Shown: positions 1-13,317, counted from the first letter of the stretch. The stretch is 64,000 bases of DNA from Carallia brachiata (GCA_021464245.1 JADCRB010000035.1:124001-188000); one strand, 5' to 3'. Translations and numbers: made by a program. The notes: a model not told the origin generated them from the sequence alone.

Positions 1-847
1 TCGCATGAAGACTTTATTCTCGATTTTTTACGATTTTTTTTTAATTGATGTGATAGGAAGTGTTTGATAATTTTATTTTTTTTTTAAATTAATTCTTAAT
101 TAAATTTAATGTTACTTTAAAATTTAACAATTTAATCGTTATTTGTAAAATTTCATAAAAAAATTTCATAATATTAGTCTTTATCAATTTTATGATCCCC
201 AATTTAACTACATGTACTTTTTTTTTTCCTTGCTCTAAATTGCTCTAAATTGGATATGTGCAATTCCTGTGAGACCTCTAGTAATGGGTTCAGGTAGAAT
301 TATTAGAAGTTGCGGCTAATATCAGATCGCTTACTAGATTCATCCAACAAAGAATTCATGATGTCTGCTGAACTGGTTTTGTGACAATTAAACATTCTGC
401 TAACTGATTGTCCTTGAACGATCTAAAACAACAGTACACAATTCAATCATTTTCACCAGACCAAAACCAAAGCCAAAGTGTTATTTCACGTGGGGCGGAC
501 CCACAAAAATATTCCATCCTTTTTTCCTTTTTTTTTTTTGAGTTGACATAAAAATATCACATCCCACTGATTGTTAGTTGTAAAATCATAGTTTTTCAAC
601 ACATAAACAATCACCATGCATTTTTATATGTAGAATCGTTGCAAGCCATTTATAAATTGGACTAATTTGGTGTGATGGGACATATCCAATTGATGTATTA
701 AAATGATTTCAATAGAATAAATTATTCTTACCAAGTCCTACCTACTAGGATTTGGCTGGCCGGCGCACTAAAGTCGAACTTTAATAAAATTTAGAGAAAA
801 AACAAAAAAAAAAAAACGAAAGCATGTATTAGCTGGTCTAATCAAGG
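1..847. other. AT-rich intergenic DNA, no gene seen
   Basis: AT-rich sequence with homopolymer runs of A and T. I looked here for the missing first exons of the transporter that starts at 2328 and found no supportable coding segment on either strand. Confidence 0.6.
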
Positions 848-1326
848 TTATTAGAACTGGACGGGTTATCGAATTGGAAACATTAGTGAGTCAAGGTTCA
901 ACCGGTTGAATCGGTTGAACCGGTATTTGAACCGGTATTTAATAATATATATGTGTATAAAAGTAATTATAAAAATAATATTTATAAATAGTGATTAAAT
1001 ATTAATTTTTCTAATTTTAAGGATGAAATTGAAATTTTTAATAGATTTAGGACTAAATTGAACTTTTAAATTAAAGTTAATACTTAAATTATAATTTAAA
1101 TAACATTTGGGGTCAAATTGTAATTTATGAATTTTTTAATTTTATTGCACCGGTTCAATCGATCCGGTTTTCACCGATTTTTACCGGTTTTGACCGATTC
1201 TTGACCGGTTTTTTCCGATTTTGACCGGTCCGAGTCACCCTTCAAAATTTACCAAAACTGGCCCGGACCACCGGCCGGTCCCCGGTTCAACCGGTCTGAC
1301 CGGCCGGTCCGGTCCAGTTCTGACAA
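848..1326. mobile_element. ACCGGTT-rich terminal-inverted-repeat element
   Basis: The left end (848-862, TTATTAGAACTGGAC) and the right end (1312-1326, GTCCAGTTCTGACAA) are inverted repeats that match at 13 of 15 positions; both differences are transitions. Inside each end are many CCGGTT/AACCGG blocks, and the centre is AT-rich with phrases such as GGGGTCAAATTGTAATTTATGAA. A second, diverged copy of the centre and right part lies at about 48859-49195. There is no coding capacity, so this is a non-autonomous element. I see no clear target-site duplication, so the superfamily is left open. Confidence 0.6.
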
Positions 1327-2327
1327 CAGTGGGTCTAATACATGAATGAGATCACTTGGTCTAATAACCTTAATTTTTTTTTGTTTATTATTGAGAGTCG
1401 TCTTAGTTTTCCAGAATGGAAGACTATTTAAATAACCCACATAAAATGGGTAATTGGCGGACGTATTATTGATTGTTTGTGCCAAAGATGATTTCATCCT
1501 ACTTACCTAGTTTATATGTCCAGGTAACTTCAAGATAAGTTTAACAATCCAGGAAAAAGGGCAACATTTTTGCTTCTACTTCCTCTGTTTCATTATTAAA
1601 TTTTTTTGCTTTGTGTTTTGTTAGGTTTATCTTTTTTTTTTTTTTAAATCAATTTGTTAGCTTTGTCTATATAACACGTATTAGCAAACCTACGGAAAAG
1701 TCTATTTGATCTTGAAATTTAAGGGTCCTACGAAAAAGAAGGTTATTGGCTTCATGCTCTATGACTATCTGACATGCTAGGATTTTTTGTTTTGAACTAG
1801 ACTAAGAAGACAGAGAAAATAATTATACAGTAATCATAAAAATGAGTTTACCCTCTAATAAATAATTAATATTTTATTTTTTTAAATTAAACATACTTAG
1901 TGTTATTCTAAATATATTTAGTATTACATTAACCCTTTATTAAAAAAAAAAATCTTTAAATTTGTTTTTGCTAAAAACTATTTTTCTACTTCCTATAACT
2001 ATTCTATAACTATTTTCTATATCTTCCTAGTTTTTGCCTTTTGCTTTTGCATTCCTTGAGAGATTTATTAAATACTGAGCTACTCAAAAAACATATTTTT
2101 TATTTTTTGATAAATCTGACATTTTTTTAGTATTTATATTTAATTGACAAATTTAAAATAAATGTTGTCCTCAACTACGTCTCCCTGGAAAAAAAAGTGC
2201 CAATCTTAAACTTATATTACGTGAAGATTAGATGAATATTGATTTTTCGCACCACATGCAATAAGGCTCCGTAAGTCCACATAGATTGATGATGTTCGTT
2301 TTATGCATTTGGAGTAACCATTCACAG
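1327..2327. other. AT-rich intergenic DNA upstream of truncated transporter
   Basis: No ExxER-containing first transmembrane helix or other NPF N-terminal exon could be found here on the plus strand. The segment ends in a good splice acceptor (TTCACAG at 2321-2327), which suggests that it is a remnant intron of the transporter locus. Confidence 0.5.
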
Positions 2328-3768
2328 GGACTGGGCTTGCTGACTCTATCAGCTGCGCTAACTTATTCCGATTGTCAAAATACCAATTCTACCGGCTCAT
2401 CATCATCATGTGACCCTCCTCAGATTCAACTGATCTTCTTCTTCTTCTCCCTATATCTGGTGGCAATTGCGCAAGCCGGGCACAAGGCATGCCTCCAGGC
2501 GTTTGGAGCTAATCAATTCGATGGGAGACACCCAAAAGAGAACAAAGAAAGAAGCTCTTTCTTCAATTGGTATTATTTTTCCTTATCCGCAGGCATTGTC
2601 CTGACGCTTATTGTTTTAGTTTACATCCAAGATAATCTTAATTGGACAATCGGGTTTGGGATCCCCTGCGCTTTGATGATAGCTGCGCTGCTTGTTCTTT
2701 TGCTTGGAAGTACAACTTACAGGTACGATGTTAGAAAAAATGATGGCAATCCATTCAGCAGAATTTTTCAGGTGATTGTAGGAGCAACAAGAAATTGGCA
2801 CATGACTCCCGAAATGGCAGGTCCTGAGGAGGTTCACTTATATAATCAGTGTTCCAAACAATTCAAGTAAGACACTTTAACTCATAGTCGTCGAATGTGC
2901 CAAACTGTATTAAAATTCCTCTGATTCTGGCAATTTTTAATGTTTTGTAATGAAAAGGTTCCTCAATAAAGCCCTCCTGGCGCCAAACTATTCGACGGTT
3001 ACTGATGTTGAAGAAACCAAGGCATTGCTGAGGCTCGTTCCAATATGGACAACTTGCCTGGTAAATGCAATTGACATTGCACAGACTTCAACTTTCTTCA
3101 CAAAACAAGGAGCTGCAATGGACAGAAGAATCCTTCCAGGCTTCGAAATACCACCTGCCTCACTCCAATGCTTTATTGGTGTCGGCATTCTTCTCTCGAT
3201 TCCCGTATACGACAGGGTTTTTGTCCCTATAGCACGATCCTTTACCGGGAAACCAGCCGGCATTACAACCCTGCAAAGAACTGGAACCGGGCTGGTTCTT
3301 ACCATTCTTTGTATGTTGATTTCAGCTTTGGTTGAGATGAAGAGGCTAGAAACAGCTGAAAAATATGGAATTGTAGACCAGCCAAATGCAACGGTTCCAA
3401 TGAGCGTTTGGTGGCTAGTTCCTCAATATGCAATATCTGGAGTTTCGAATGTGTTTTGCCTCATTGCTCTTCAGGAATTTTTCTACGATCAGGTCCCAGT
3501 GGATCTGAGGAGTATGGGTCTGGCGCTCTATCTCAGTGTGGCTGGCGTGGGCAGCTTTCTGAGCAGTCTTCTGATCTCTGTGGTCGACAAGGCGACTGAT
3601 GCAAATGGTCAAGAGAGCTGGTTTGCCAACAATATCAATCGGGCACATCTTGACTATTTCTATTGGCTTCTCACTGTTCTTAGTACACTTAGCTTCATTG
3701 CTTTCTTGTATTTTTCTAGATCCTACATTTATTTTAACCAAAGTAAAAGTGATTTGATTTCTCCGTAA
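2328..3768 (+). pseudogene. NRT1/PTR family (NPF5-type) transporter, 5'-truncated
   Basis: Proton-coupled nitrate/peptide/metabolite transporter family, plasma or vacuolar membrane. Two exons are visible: 2328-2866 and 2958-3768, joined by a 91-bp GT-AG intron that splits one codon. The coding part starts at a splice acceptor with GLGLLTLSAAL and includes the family motifs AGHKACLQAFGANQFD, SSFFNWYYFSL, KQFKFLNKA and LQEFFYDQVP. It ends at TAA 3766-3768 with several hydrophobic helices. About 450 residues are encoded; complete family members are usually 550-600, so roughly the first 110 residues are missing and no upstream exon was seen. The remaining frame has no stop or frameshift. Either the first exons lie beyond the window behind a very long intron, or this is a recently truncated copy. 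Membership in NPF5 is inferred from memory of family sequences and from the neighbouring patellin genes. Confidence 0.75.
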
Positions 3769-6700
3769 ATCTCACTTAACATCAGTTAAGAGGGCAGTTT
3801 ATGGAATTTTTTTTTTTTTTGCTTAATGCAGTTTATGGAAATTGATAAGTAGAAGTATGCAAAGAATGGATACAAAATAAATTTAGTGACTTTGTCAACT
3901 AGTTTACTTATCGGTTCACATCTTCTTTCTTAGGATTAAATGTATGGATGTCTCGCTAAATAACGATCTTTAATTGATATTCATGTTATTTTGTTTGAAC
4001 AAAATCAACCTCTTTTGTTAGAATTGACATCTATCTAATTTTGAAGTAGTAAAATCTGATAATATTGAAATTAATTTTTTAATTCATTTCTCACAAAAGT
4101 TCTATAATAAAAAAAAGGCGTGGACTCATGTGTTTTGTCCATACAAAACATCCATATGAAGTATCAAAATGTAATCTGGAATAACAAAAATGAATATTTT
4201 ATTGTTTCTATTACACAAAATATCAATGTAATTTTGCTAAGTTGATGATTTATTATATTTTAATATTTTGTGTGGATATTTTGTATGGACAAAACATATG
4301 GGTCTAAAACTTTTCCCTAAAAAAAATTCTCCAAGTAAATAACTAACATTAAAAAAAAAAGAAAGAAAAGAAAAAAGAAGCTGCACGGAAATCATGAGTA
4401 GCATACCCAGCAAAAGGCCATGGGAGGCTCCGCCCAAGAAACCGACCATCGGGGCCGAACCTGGTTGGACCAAGGCACGCTAGGCAGTCTGATAGGTGGT
4501 CAGTCGGCCCGGTCTAATTTCCTCGTCTGGTCTCCAACAGTCCAACCTGCTAAACCGGAGTGCTCTATCGTTTATGGCAGTAAAACGTGAGATCTATTAT
4601 TTTTATAACTAAAAATTATTTATTATTGGATCTGAATTGACTTAAATAAAAAAAATTATTTTGTATTGCTTGAATTTATTTGCACAAGTAGCTTTTCTTT
4701 GCTGAATTGAAAGTGTATCGAAGTAAAAAGTTAGATGATCGTCAGTTACCGGCGGATTCAGAAATTAAAGTACGGGGTAAATAAGTATTACAAAATTATT
4801 TTTTTCAATTTTTTCATTATAAACAGTAATATAAATAGTAAAATAATATATTTTTTTAACAAATAATAACTTATACACTAAAATGACATTATTTTAATAT
4901 ATAAAGTAATCTCTCGATAGAAAAAAAACAAGAGAATGAGAGTAAAGTGTAAAATTTTAAATTTAGTGAAAACAAAATATTAATTTTAGTTGAAGTAATA
5001 AAATAAATTTAACTTTTTTTTACATCACTTTTTCACATCAGGGCAATTGAGGGGGACAAAACATAAATTTGAGGGAAACAATAAGTTAAATCTAGTTCTA
5101 CATATAACTATTTAAATTATAAATTTGATTGCCCACCCTCAATCAACGTGGATCCGCCAATATCAACAATAATTGCTCAGAATTGGGGAAAAAAATGCAG
5201 AGGAGTTCTAAGTACAAAGAGGTGGAAAGAGAAAGCTTGGGAGGTTTTTTTTTTCACTTGTAATTTTTTTTTAAAATGCAGTATGTTTAAATGTTTTATG
5301 AATTTTCAATTGCAACTGTAAATCGCACCAAATATATCATTGCTTTGAATCGAAGTTAGATATTTATTTTTCAATTAGAGTGTTTGAAGAGATTTATCAG
5401 TGATGTTTGAGGTTGGAATCCATCCCACATTTTCTGCCCTCGAAAAATGACAAAACGGAGGACAATATTAAGCAACTTGATTGGAGATAAACTGTTTTAT
5501 TGTTCATAACACATGCTACACTGAAAGGGGCTTGGATTAGGTTATGCCTTTGGATTGGAGGATAAGGCAAACAAACATCGGATGGAGAAGCTAGACCCAA
5601 CTGGTATCTCTATATATTGTCACTGTCAATGGGGTCCAATGTTTGTTTAATTATATATTCTTTGCCTTACTTCAATTAAAATTGTAATTATATACATCTC
5701 TATCTTTTAAGTGCCAAGTGCTCCCATTCAACTAGTAAAATATTGAACCATCGTGTATTACGTTAATTCTTGCCACTCTCTCTTCCACAAGCTCAAAATC
5801 CAAGCTAGTCATACATATGAGCTATTATTTTTGGGGTTTTCTTGTACGGATACACAAACTTGTCATTTTAATTAGAATAATGATATTTATCACGAAAATA
5901 TTATGAAATATTTTAAAATTTATAATTATAAAAAAAATCAACTTACTCTTTTTTTGTTAACAATGTTAAAAAAAAAGTTAATCGTTCTTTCTATAATTGT
6001 GAATTTCGAGATATTTTGTAATACGATTTTTATGATATGTATCATTACTCTTTTAATTAAAAAATTAATTGATTTTTCATTAATCCAACACAGATAAGAT
6101 TTTTTTCCCCTTGCTTTTGAAAACATCAAGTTTTCTAAAAACTCGAACGAATCCGGATATGATGAGTCTTCCTCAAAGATCAATTCAACAAACAAAATAA
6201 AAATTTTGAACATGTAATTGTATGTTGATCGTTAAATCGTAAAAAATATATTAAATTTAAAAAAAAAATAGTTAAATGTTGTTGGATTAAGCAATATACC
6301 TCTCATATATTACATTAAAGGTATCTCTATTCTCATTCTCGTACTTTTTAATAAATTATAATTTTGTTGATGTTGCTATTGTACTTTTTTAATACATTTG
6401 ATGCATATCCACATTACTGATGATGCCAACGTTTGGCCTGTGTGTGTACACTCGACAATGACCTAATAATGAGACTGCTTCATAAGGAAGATTATGTGAT
6501 TCGATCCAAAAAAAGGGAAGATTATGAGAGATTCTTGTTTTATCAGATTATGTGAGATTCGCCACTTTACTTTCTGCATAGTGATTATATATCAACCTTT
6601 CCTCGTATTATTTTTGAGAAATTCATTTTTTGTTTTCTGTATGCACAACCGAGAAAAATAATTTGCAAGTGAATTCTGGCCGATCAGCCTTAGAACTTCC

Positions 6701-9700
6701 ATAATTAACGGATGTAAAATTTTCAAATGGCAAAAGAGATTTGATTTCTTCGCTGTGATCCTGAGTTTAAATCTTTTGAAAGTTCGTGAAAAGATTGTTT
6801 TTTCGGTAGTTCAGTGTAAACATAAATTAACCTGTTTTTTTTTTAAAATTTGTCTGGGACTAGAGCTACCAAAATTATTCTACGGAGACTTTGGGGACCC
6901 TCGAACGCATAAAAAAATAAAAAGAAAATGGTGGGTATTTAATGTATCACCCAAAAAAAAAAAAACATGATGGGTATCAAAGATTGACTTTTACAATGTC
7001 CACCATATCATCAAGCAGAGATGGACGCAAGATTTTTCTTTTCGCACAAATTACTTTGTTACTCGTTAAAAGGGGTAAAAAAAAATTGATTAAAGAACAT
7101 TGTACAAAAAACAAGCACTATAATTCACTTAAGTGAAAAATCTTTTAAATCAAAAGTATTTGAGAGCGATAAGGTTCAAATCTCTGTTAATCTCTAAGAC
7201 AAAGCTCCTGTAGCTAACTCAGCTAAGTCGAGTTGGTTAGATTCTCATAAAATGACATAATTTTTACTATATTTATTATATATAACTTTATATGGTCAAC
7301 TTATTACATATAATTTAAAGTGATTATTTTATGAATAAAAAAATAAAATCTACTACAATGTATAATATAAAATATTTTATTATTATTATTTTTTTGAATT
7401 CTGTGATTTTTTTATTACTTTTGTATAATAAATCCGCCAAAAAATGTGCCCACTTAATTGTTCTCGTCTTAAAACTTAAATTGTCCAAGCCAGAGGACGT
7501 ACACCATATCAAACGAATTTGTGAAAGAGAGGTTTTTTTTATTTAACCTTTAAATGGATTGTTCAAGACGGCCATGACTTAATGGGGTTCTAGTTCTTTG
7601 ATAAGATTCACGGTGCAATTAACAAAGCGATAATAATAATAAGAAAAATGTCCATACTTTGTGCTTCCGGACACATGCAAACACATAACAATTCGGCGCC
7701 GGAATATTTTAAATTTGGGGCAATTATACCTCTGGACAATTTTAACAGGGTCTTCACTGTACCATTGATAGCTAATGCTATATCACCAACATTATTGATG
7801 GGACCTACACCTACAATTTCTTAAAAACATTTATAGTTATTATAGATTGATTTATGTCAATAAGGAACAATAATCAAAAGTTTGATTACGTGAACAAGCA
7901 ATAAAATATATACGAAAGATATATAAATCATTCAATAATATTTAATGATTATTTATTTTTTATTAAATTTAATTTATCTTTTATAATTTAATATTTTAGA
8001 ACACTAATGTATCTACCGCATATTTTATTAAATGTTGGTCGTACAAGATTTGTGACAAAGGAATCAGATCTTATGTGTTGTGGTGACTGGGGAAAATGGT
8101 TAGCGATCAAAGACTTGGATCCCTTTCCTATGTAAGTATACATCAACAAACATAAATAAACGGAAAATCTAAATAAAAGGCACACACTTGGCACTTCACG
8201 GGGGCCAGGCCACGTCAAAGTCCTGCGCTGCCCATCTTGAAATGCAATGCCCAAACAGAAAAGAAACACTACAGAATGTTACGTCGTGTCCTCATGTGCA
8301 GTTTTACTGCTTTTTAACTTTTTGTTAAGTGCTTAACAGATTCATGTCGCCTCCTATGAAGCACAGTTCCCCAATGTAAAGTTATTATCGGCAAACCATA
8401 AAAGGTAACTTTGAGGTTGCTACAACAGAAAATTTTGATCCATGCATAAATATACGCATAACAATCAATCAATCATTTGCATAACAATCAATTAATTACT
8501 TTATGATGTAGAATTTATGCATAATAATCAATCATTCATTTTATATAATTAGTTAATTAATATTTATAATAAAAATAAATATATTTTTATTAATTTTTAT
8601 TACAAATATTAATAGAATAATTATATAAATCGATCGATTAATTTTTATATATTTGTTATGTGTCTATTTTTTCGCATTTATATGATAAGACTCTTACTAG
8701 AATATCCCAAACTTTAATTTTCTTAAAATAATAACACTAACTGGCTTAATTAATATAATTTCAAAATAATTACACAATTTTATAACCAATATTTGATAAT
8801 TTATATGTTTTTTATTTTTTATTAAATTAATAATTTAATAATTTATATCATTTTATATTTATTTTAAAATTATTTAAATATTACTAAATTATGTTTTTTT
8901 TAAAAAAAACTTTATAGGGATCGATGCCGATCCTGTACCATGATTATTTTTCTCGAATTTAACAAAAGTCGCTAATAACAGTAAACTTTCACCCTCGTTC
9001 CAGTTAATATTTCTTTCTTTCTTTTTTATTATTTTACGGAGAATAATGCGGCTGTTTAGTATACAAACATCTTTCGGTGACAGAACACAGGATTGTGCAA
9101 AACTGGACCGAGGAAAATCAAGCAATGTCTATGTTCGACGAAGAGGACAAAACAGCACAGTAACAGCCGTTGGTTTTCATTCCCTCAGGAAAAAGTATTA
9201 TTTTTGTCACAACACACATACTTTAAGTACAATTAATTAAAATATTTAAAAATTTTATTTATTTTTTTATTCATTAAAAATTTATTGAACATTTAATTAC
9301 ACAATAAAAATAAATTTATTCTTCCCATAAATTTCACACTATTTATTATCAAAATTAAAATCAAAAACATCTAAATTTTAATTTGTTGGCGGCTCTAGTA
9401 ATTATGTTCTTTTTTCTGGCATTTTGATATGAACAAAATAGCTAAACTAGTAGAGGACTACAGAGATATTCAAGGGAGATACTCCATCTTCTTCTTCAAA
9501 AGAAAACGTATCCAAAAGTTAAATCGTAACAATCGCTTTCAATTAGCTTTTTCTAACTGGTTTGTGCCACAAACAAATAAAATTCTAGTAACATTGATTT
9601 GCGTTTGCACAAAGCAACCGTTTGGTGCATTATTTTTTTCCCCCTTTTTTATTTATATCATTTTTTTTGGGTGGCTAAAGAATAACAATCTCAAAAATAA

Positions 9701-10324
9701 TGCAGAAAACAACAACAAAAAGAACACTCGTAAGATTGAAGGAATTACGCCTGTGAATTTTCCGCCAGCGAATTGCCAGCTATCACACTCAAGTGACAAC
9801 ACTCTTAAGAAGGCATCGCAAACAAATGAAAACCAGAACAAGAAGACAACGATTATCAACAAATGCCAGTAGGGAACATTGTAACAACGAAGCAACGAAT
9901 AATAATAATTATGACCATCAAATTTACAAAAGTTTTACAGGCCAAGATTGTCAAGAATGAATCAAACAGAACTGTGTGGGGACACAAATTTTCAACCCAT
10001 TTTCCTCGTGCACGAATCTCAAATGCGTTCCTCCATCATTCATTATATCCGAGAATTTTTCTTTACCAAGTGACTATACCAACGGAACACCAAATAACAC
10101 GCCAACCCATTTCCCCTCTTCCCGGGGGGGAAAAAAGAACTAACATGAATAACATATACAACGAAAAGCTGCAGACTTTATAAAGACAAAGAAATCTAAA
10201 ATCAAAGAACATAAACAAAAAAAAAAAAAGCCCGATTTTAATCAACAAATGACCGACCATTTCTCGTCCTGCAATTTGAATCACTTTCTGGGGTGGGTTT
10301 GAATTGAATTGGTCTTTTTGAGCA
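3769..10324. other. Gene-poor AT-rich intergenic region
   Basis: About 6.5 kb without a gene I can support. Short open frames, including a Lys/Asn-rich one at 9429-9872, have no recognisable domain and the base composition of the surrounding non-coding DNA. A GC-richer patch at 4380-4560 and another at 5390-5620 stand out but carry no recognisable protein. The last few hundred bases (about 9900-10324) are probably the 3' flank or UTR of the minus-strand patellin. Confidence 0.5.
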
Positions 10325-12544
10325 TCATTCAGAAAGTGGTTTGGTCTTGTACCTATAGAGCAGCTTCTTCTTCTTGGAAGTTTGGTTATCAATTGTAATC
10401 ACTACCTTGCCCGGTTCGCCAATTTTGAAGGTATCAGATATCACCGGGTCATCTGATGGTGTAACTTTCCTGGACTTTGATACAATAACGGTATAACCAC
10501 CCTCAGCATCAGGCACAAATTCGACTCCATAGCTCACATCCCATCCCACAGCTCGGAGCTCCCAAACCAGAAGGCAGCTCTGCAAATTCGATCGTGTTAT
10601 ATCAGATTCTTTTAATTAGACGTTGTCATCAAGTTCAAAAATTTACCAGAATCTAATTATTGTCGGATCAAAAAACAGGCTTGATAAACGCTGGTTTTTA
10701 CCTCAGTGACTGGGATCTCAACAGTATGTTTGGAGGTCAGCTTAACTGTGGCCTCTGTGACGGAGTCCGAAACAGTGAATTCTCCCTCTTTGCTCAGTCC
10801 GCCATAATGAACCGGAACTTGTTCAGGAGCTATGTATCTGTTTATTTCCAACAAACAAACGATCGGATATAAGAGAGGGCTAGAAGCAGCTTTGATCGAT
10901 AAAACGAAAAGGAAAAGAAACACTACTTTGGATCGTTAAAATGAAAAAACAACAAGACACGACTATCTCTGAGACCTGATTGATTAACGAAATAAAGGAC
11001 AGAAGCTTACTTGAAAAGGGTTTCGGTAGATTTGGCTGCGCTAGCAAAGTCAAACTTGCTTTTAGTCCTCTGTGTCAGGAAAGGACTAATTATCCTATTG
11101 AAAGCAAGGTACCACCACGGAACATTGATGAAAACCTTAACAAGCCAGAATCCATATAAATTAAATTAAATTCAAACCAGAACAATAAGTGGGTAAAAAA
11201 AAAACAAGAAATAATATATACCTGTCTGGCAACAAATTCAGGATAGTTATCTTGCAGAAGATTAAGGGCCTGCCTGAGCTCTTTCTTGCCAAGCCAAGGA
11301 GAATCCTTGAGGTCGTTAACTTGAAAGATGGTCGAAATACCACCTGGAGTGAAATCAAGCTTTCTGATGCTCTTCTCCAAGAATTGAATCCTCCATCGCA
11401 GGAATTTCAGTCGCTTCTCTTCATTGCCAAAGCACCTCTGGTACAGCTCCTTGTCCTGGAAAGCAGTGTATGCGTTGTAGCAAACTGGGTGGCCCTCCTT
11501 GTCGAATCCGTGCATATAAACGAGTTTATCGTAATCACTGCCGAGGTCTTCTTCAAGCAGTGCCTCAGTTCCGAATTCTTTTCGCCATCTGATAGTGTTC
11601 TTGATCATAATGAAAGCATCCTTCACCTTGAAATCCCTGGCTCTCAGGAACTTCAACAGGATCACGTCGCTTCGCTCGTCGGCTAGAAGCGGAATTCCCC
11701 AGATCGAAACTTCCTCTGCTGGTGGTGGCGGCTGAGCAGGGGCTTCCTCTGTTTTGGTCTCCTCAGTTTCAGCGGAGGTGGCAGGAGCCGAAGAGATTGC
11801 TACAACTGTCGCCTCAATCGCCTCTACCGTCTTGGCTCCGTCTTCATCCACGGCGGTCACCTTCTCCACAACCGCTGCTATTGCTACTTCAACCTTTGTT
11901 TCTTCTTCTATCAGTTCCACTTTCTCCTCTTTTGCTTCTACTTTCTCTTCTTCTTTCACAGCAACCTTCTCCTCCTCTTTGGCTGCAGCCGCTGGTGGCG
12001 GCGGTGTTGGTTCTGCGGTCTCGGGCTCAGTGGGTTTAGCCTCTCCAGAGGTAGAAGGAGCCTCGGGTTTGGCCTCCTCCTTCTTGACTTCAACCTTTTC
12101 CTCCACCTTCTCCTTGGCCTTCTCCTCCGTTTTCGCAGGCTCAGTCTCAGCAGGCTTCTCCTCTTCCTTCGCCGGGGCAGGTGGCGGCGGAGGCGGCGGT
12201 ACAGTGAACTCGTTTTTGTTGATTGCTTCTTGGACAAGCTGTTTCAACTCATCAAGAGCCTTCTTCTGAGCCCTGGGGAGTTCGCTAGCTATAGTCGTCT
12301 CTTCCTTGTAAGTCACCGATTGGGTGACTGCCGCTTCCGCTGCAGCCTTTGGTTTCTCAGCTTCCGCGGCTTCAACAACAGCAGGTTGCTCTTCAACTGG
12401 CGCAGCCGCCGGCTTTTCTGGCTCTTCGGGGACAGGCTTTGGAGCTGGAGGTGGTTCTTTCTCTTCGACGGGCTTCTCCACGGCCACTTCCTCGGCCGAT
12501 GCCGATGGTGCCGGTGCTTCTGGCTTCTGGGTCTCCTCGGCCAT
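10325..12544 (-). CDS. Patellin (SEC14/CRAL-TRIO plus GOLD protein), PATL1 position
   Basis: Phosphoinositide-binding peripheral membrane protein family acting in membrane trafficking and cell-plate formation. Exons on the minus strand: 12544-11222, 11135-11011, 10837-10702 and 10579-10325; all junctions are GT-AG and the phases close. The protein is about 612 residues. Residues 1-279 are acidic and rich in Glu, Lys, Pro and Ala, with a polyproline run. A CRAL-TRIO N region begins near residue 280 (SIWGIPLL, FLRARDFKV), followed by the SEC14 domain (GISTIFQVNDL, DNYPEFVARQ, FINVPWWY). A C-terminal GOLD domain contains YIAPEQVPVHYGGLS, VSYGVEFVPD and TSKKKKLLYR. Start chosen at MAEETQK, where the patellin-type N-terminus begins. 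The stretch EDGAKTVEAIE resembles Arabidopsis PATL1 as I remember it, while the SEC14 part looks more like PATL3/5. Relative to the second patellin it lacks four residues, about one helical turn, after KKELR. Confidence 0.93.
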
Positions 12545-13037
12545 TTTCACTGATGGTGAACGGCAACAGCTTCGGTTGGTTTTGTTTGGTGCTGGTGTTT
12601 TGAAAGGGAAGGGGGGAGGCAAAGAAAAGAATAAGCCAATAATTAAGGAGATAAAATTTTTGTAAGGAGGAAAGGAAGATTAATAAAGAGAGCAAGTAAT
12701 TACAAGGGAATTTGATTAGAAAGGAAAGACAAATGGAAAATGGAATGTGTGGACTTTTTGACTTTATAAGAGACAGAGAGAGAGAGAGAGAGAGAGAGGG
12801 TGGGAAGGAAGGGAACGTTTTGTTTGTTGGAAGTACCAGTCTGTCAGGCCTGTTTGCCAGCTACAGCCACTTGGCTAGTGGACCCCATCCCACCCCACTT
12901 CTTGTTCTTCTTCTTCTTCTTCACTCCCGGCGATTTTTACCATGTCTATCAACCTATCTATTTTATTGTCACTTTCATTTCATATCAAGCCTTGATGTAT
13001 TACAAGTTAAAACAAAGGAGAAGGTGATTCTGATTTA
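12545..13037. promoter_or_regulatory. 5' UTR and promoter region of first patellin, with GA microsatellite
   Basis: Upstream flank of the minus-strand patellin. It holds a GA dinucleotide run at about 12774-12798, which reads as CT on the gene's sense strand; such tracts are common in plant 5' leaders. A TTC run lies at about 12904-12923. No TATA box could be assigned with confidence. Confidence 0.5.
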
Positions 13038-13317
13038 GGGTGCGTCTGTTTTTTATAAAATATTTTATAAAAAAAAATTTTATAGATTTTTTTATATTTA
13101 TTTTATAAAAAATATTTTATATAAGTAAAATTTAGAAAAAAATTTTAGATTTTCAAGTAAAATAATTTCTCCTTTTGTAAAACTGAAGTTATTTTCAGGG
13201 AAAACAAAAACTGTACTATAAGTAAGTGACAAAGAAAAATCATTATTTTCATCGTAAGTATTTTCTCTTGCAAATATTTTACAAATGTAAGTTATTTTAC
13301 AGCAAACAAACGGACTT
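13038..13317. mobile_element. hAT-like MITE
   Basis: About 280 bp, non-coding, with inverted ends. The left end reads GGGTGCGTCTGTTTTTTATA and the reverse complement of the right end reads AAGTCCGTTTGTTTGCTGTA; both continue into AAAATA-rich sequence. A GTCCGTTTG-type terminus followed by CTGTAAAATA is typical of abundant eudicot MITEs. The target-site duplication was not resolved. Confidence 0.6.

Noticed and set aside
7140..7250. tRNA-like GGTTCAAATCTC and CAGCTAAGTCGAGTTGGTTAG
   Set aside because: The B-box-like motif precedes the A-box-like motif and no A tail or tRNA fold is present.
9429..9872. A 147-codon plus-strand frame
   Set aside because: Lys/Asn/Phe-rich with homopolymers, no domain, no promoter or splice context; fits chance in AT-rich DNA.
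11189..12665. Long open frames (up to 171 codons) on the plus strand opposite the first patellin
   Set aside because: They mirror the Glu/Lys/Ala-rich patellin codons, giving Ser/Leu/Phe-rich products without domains or splice logic.
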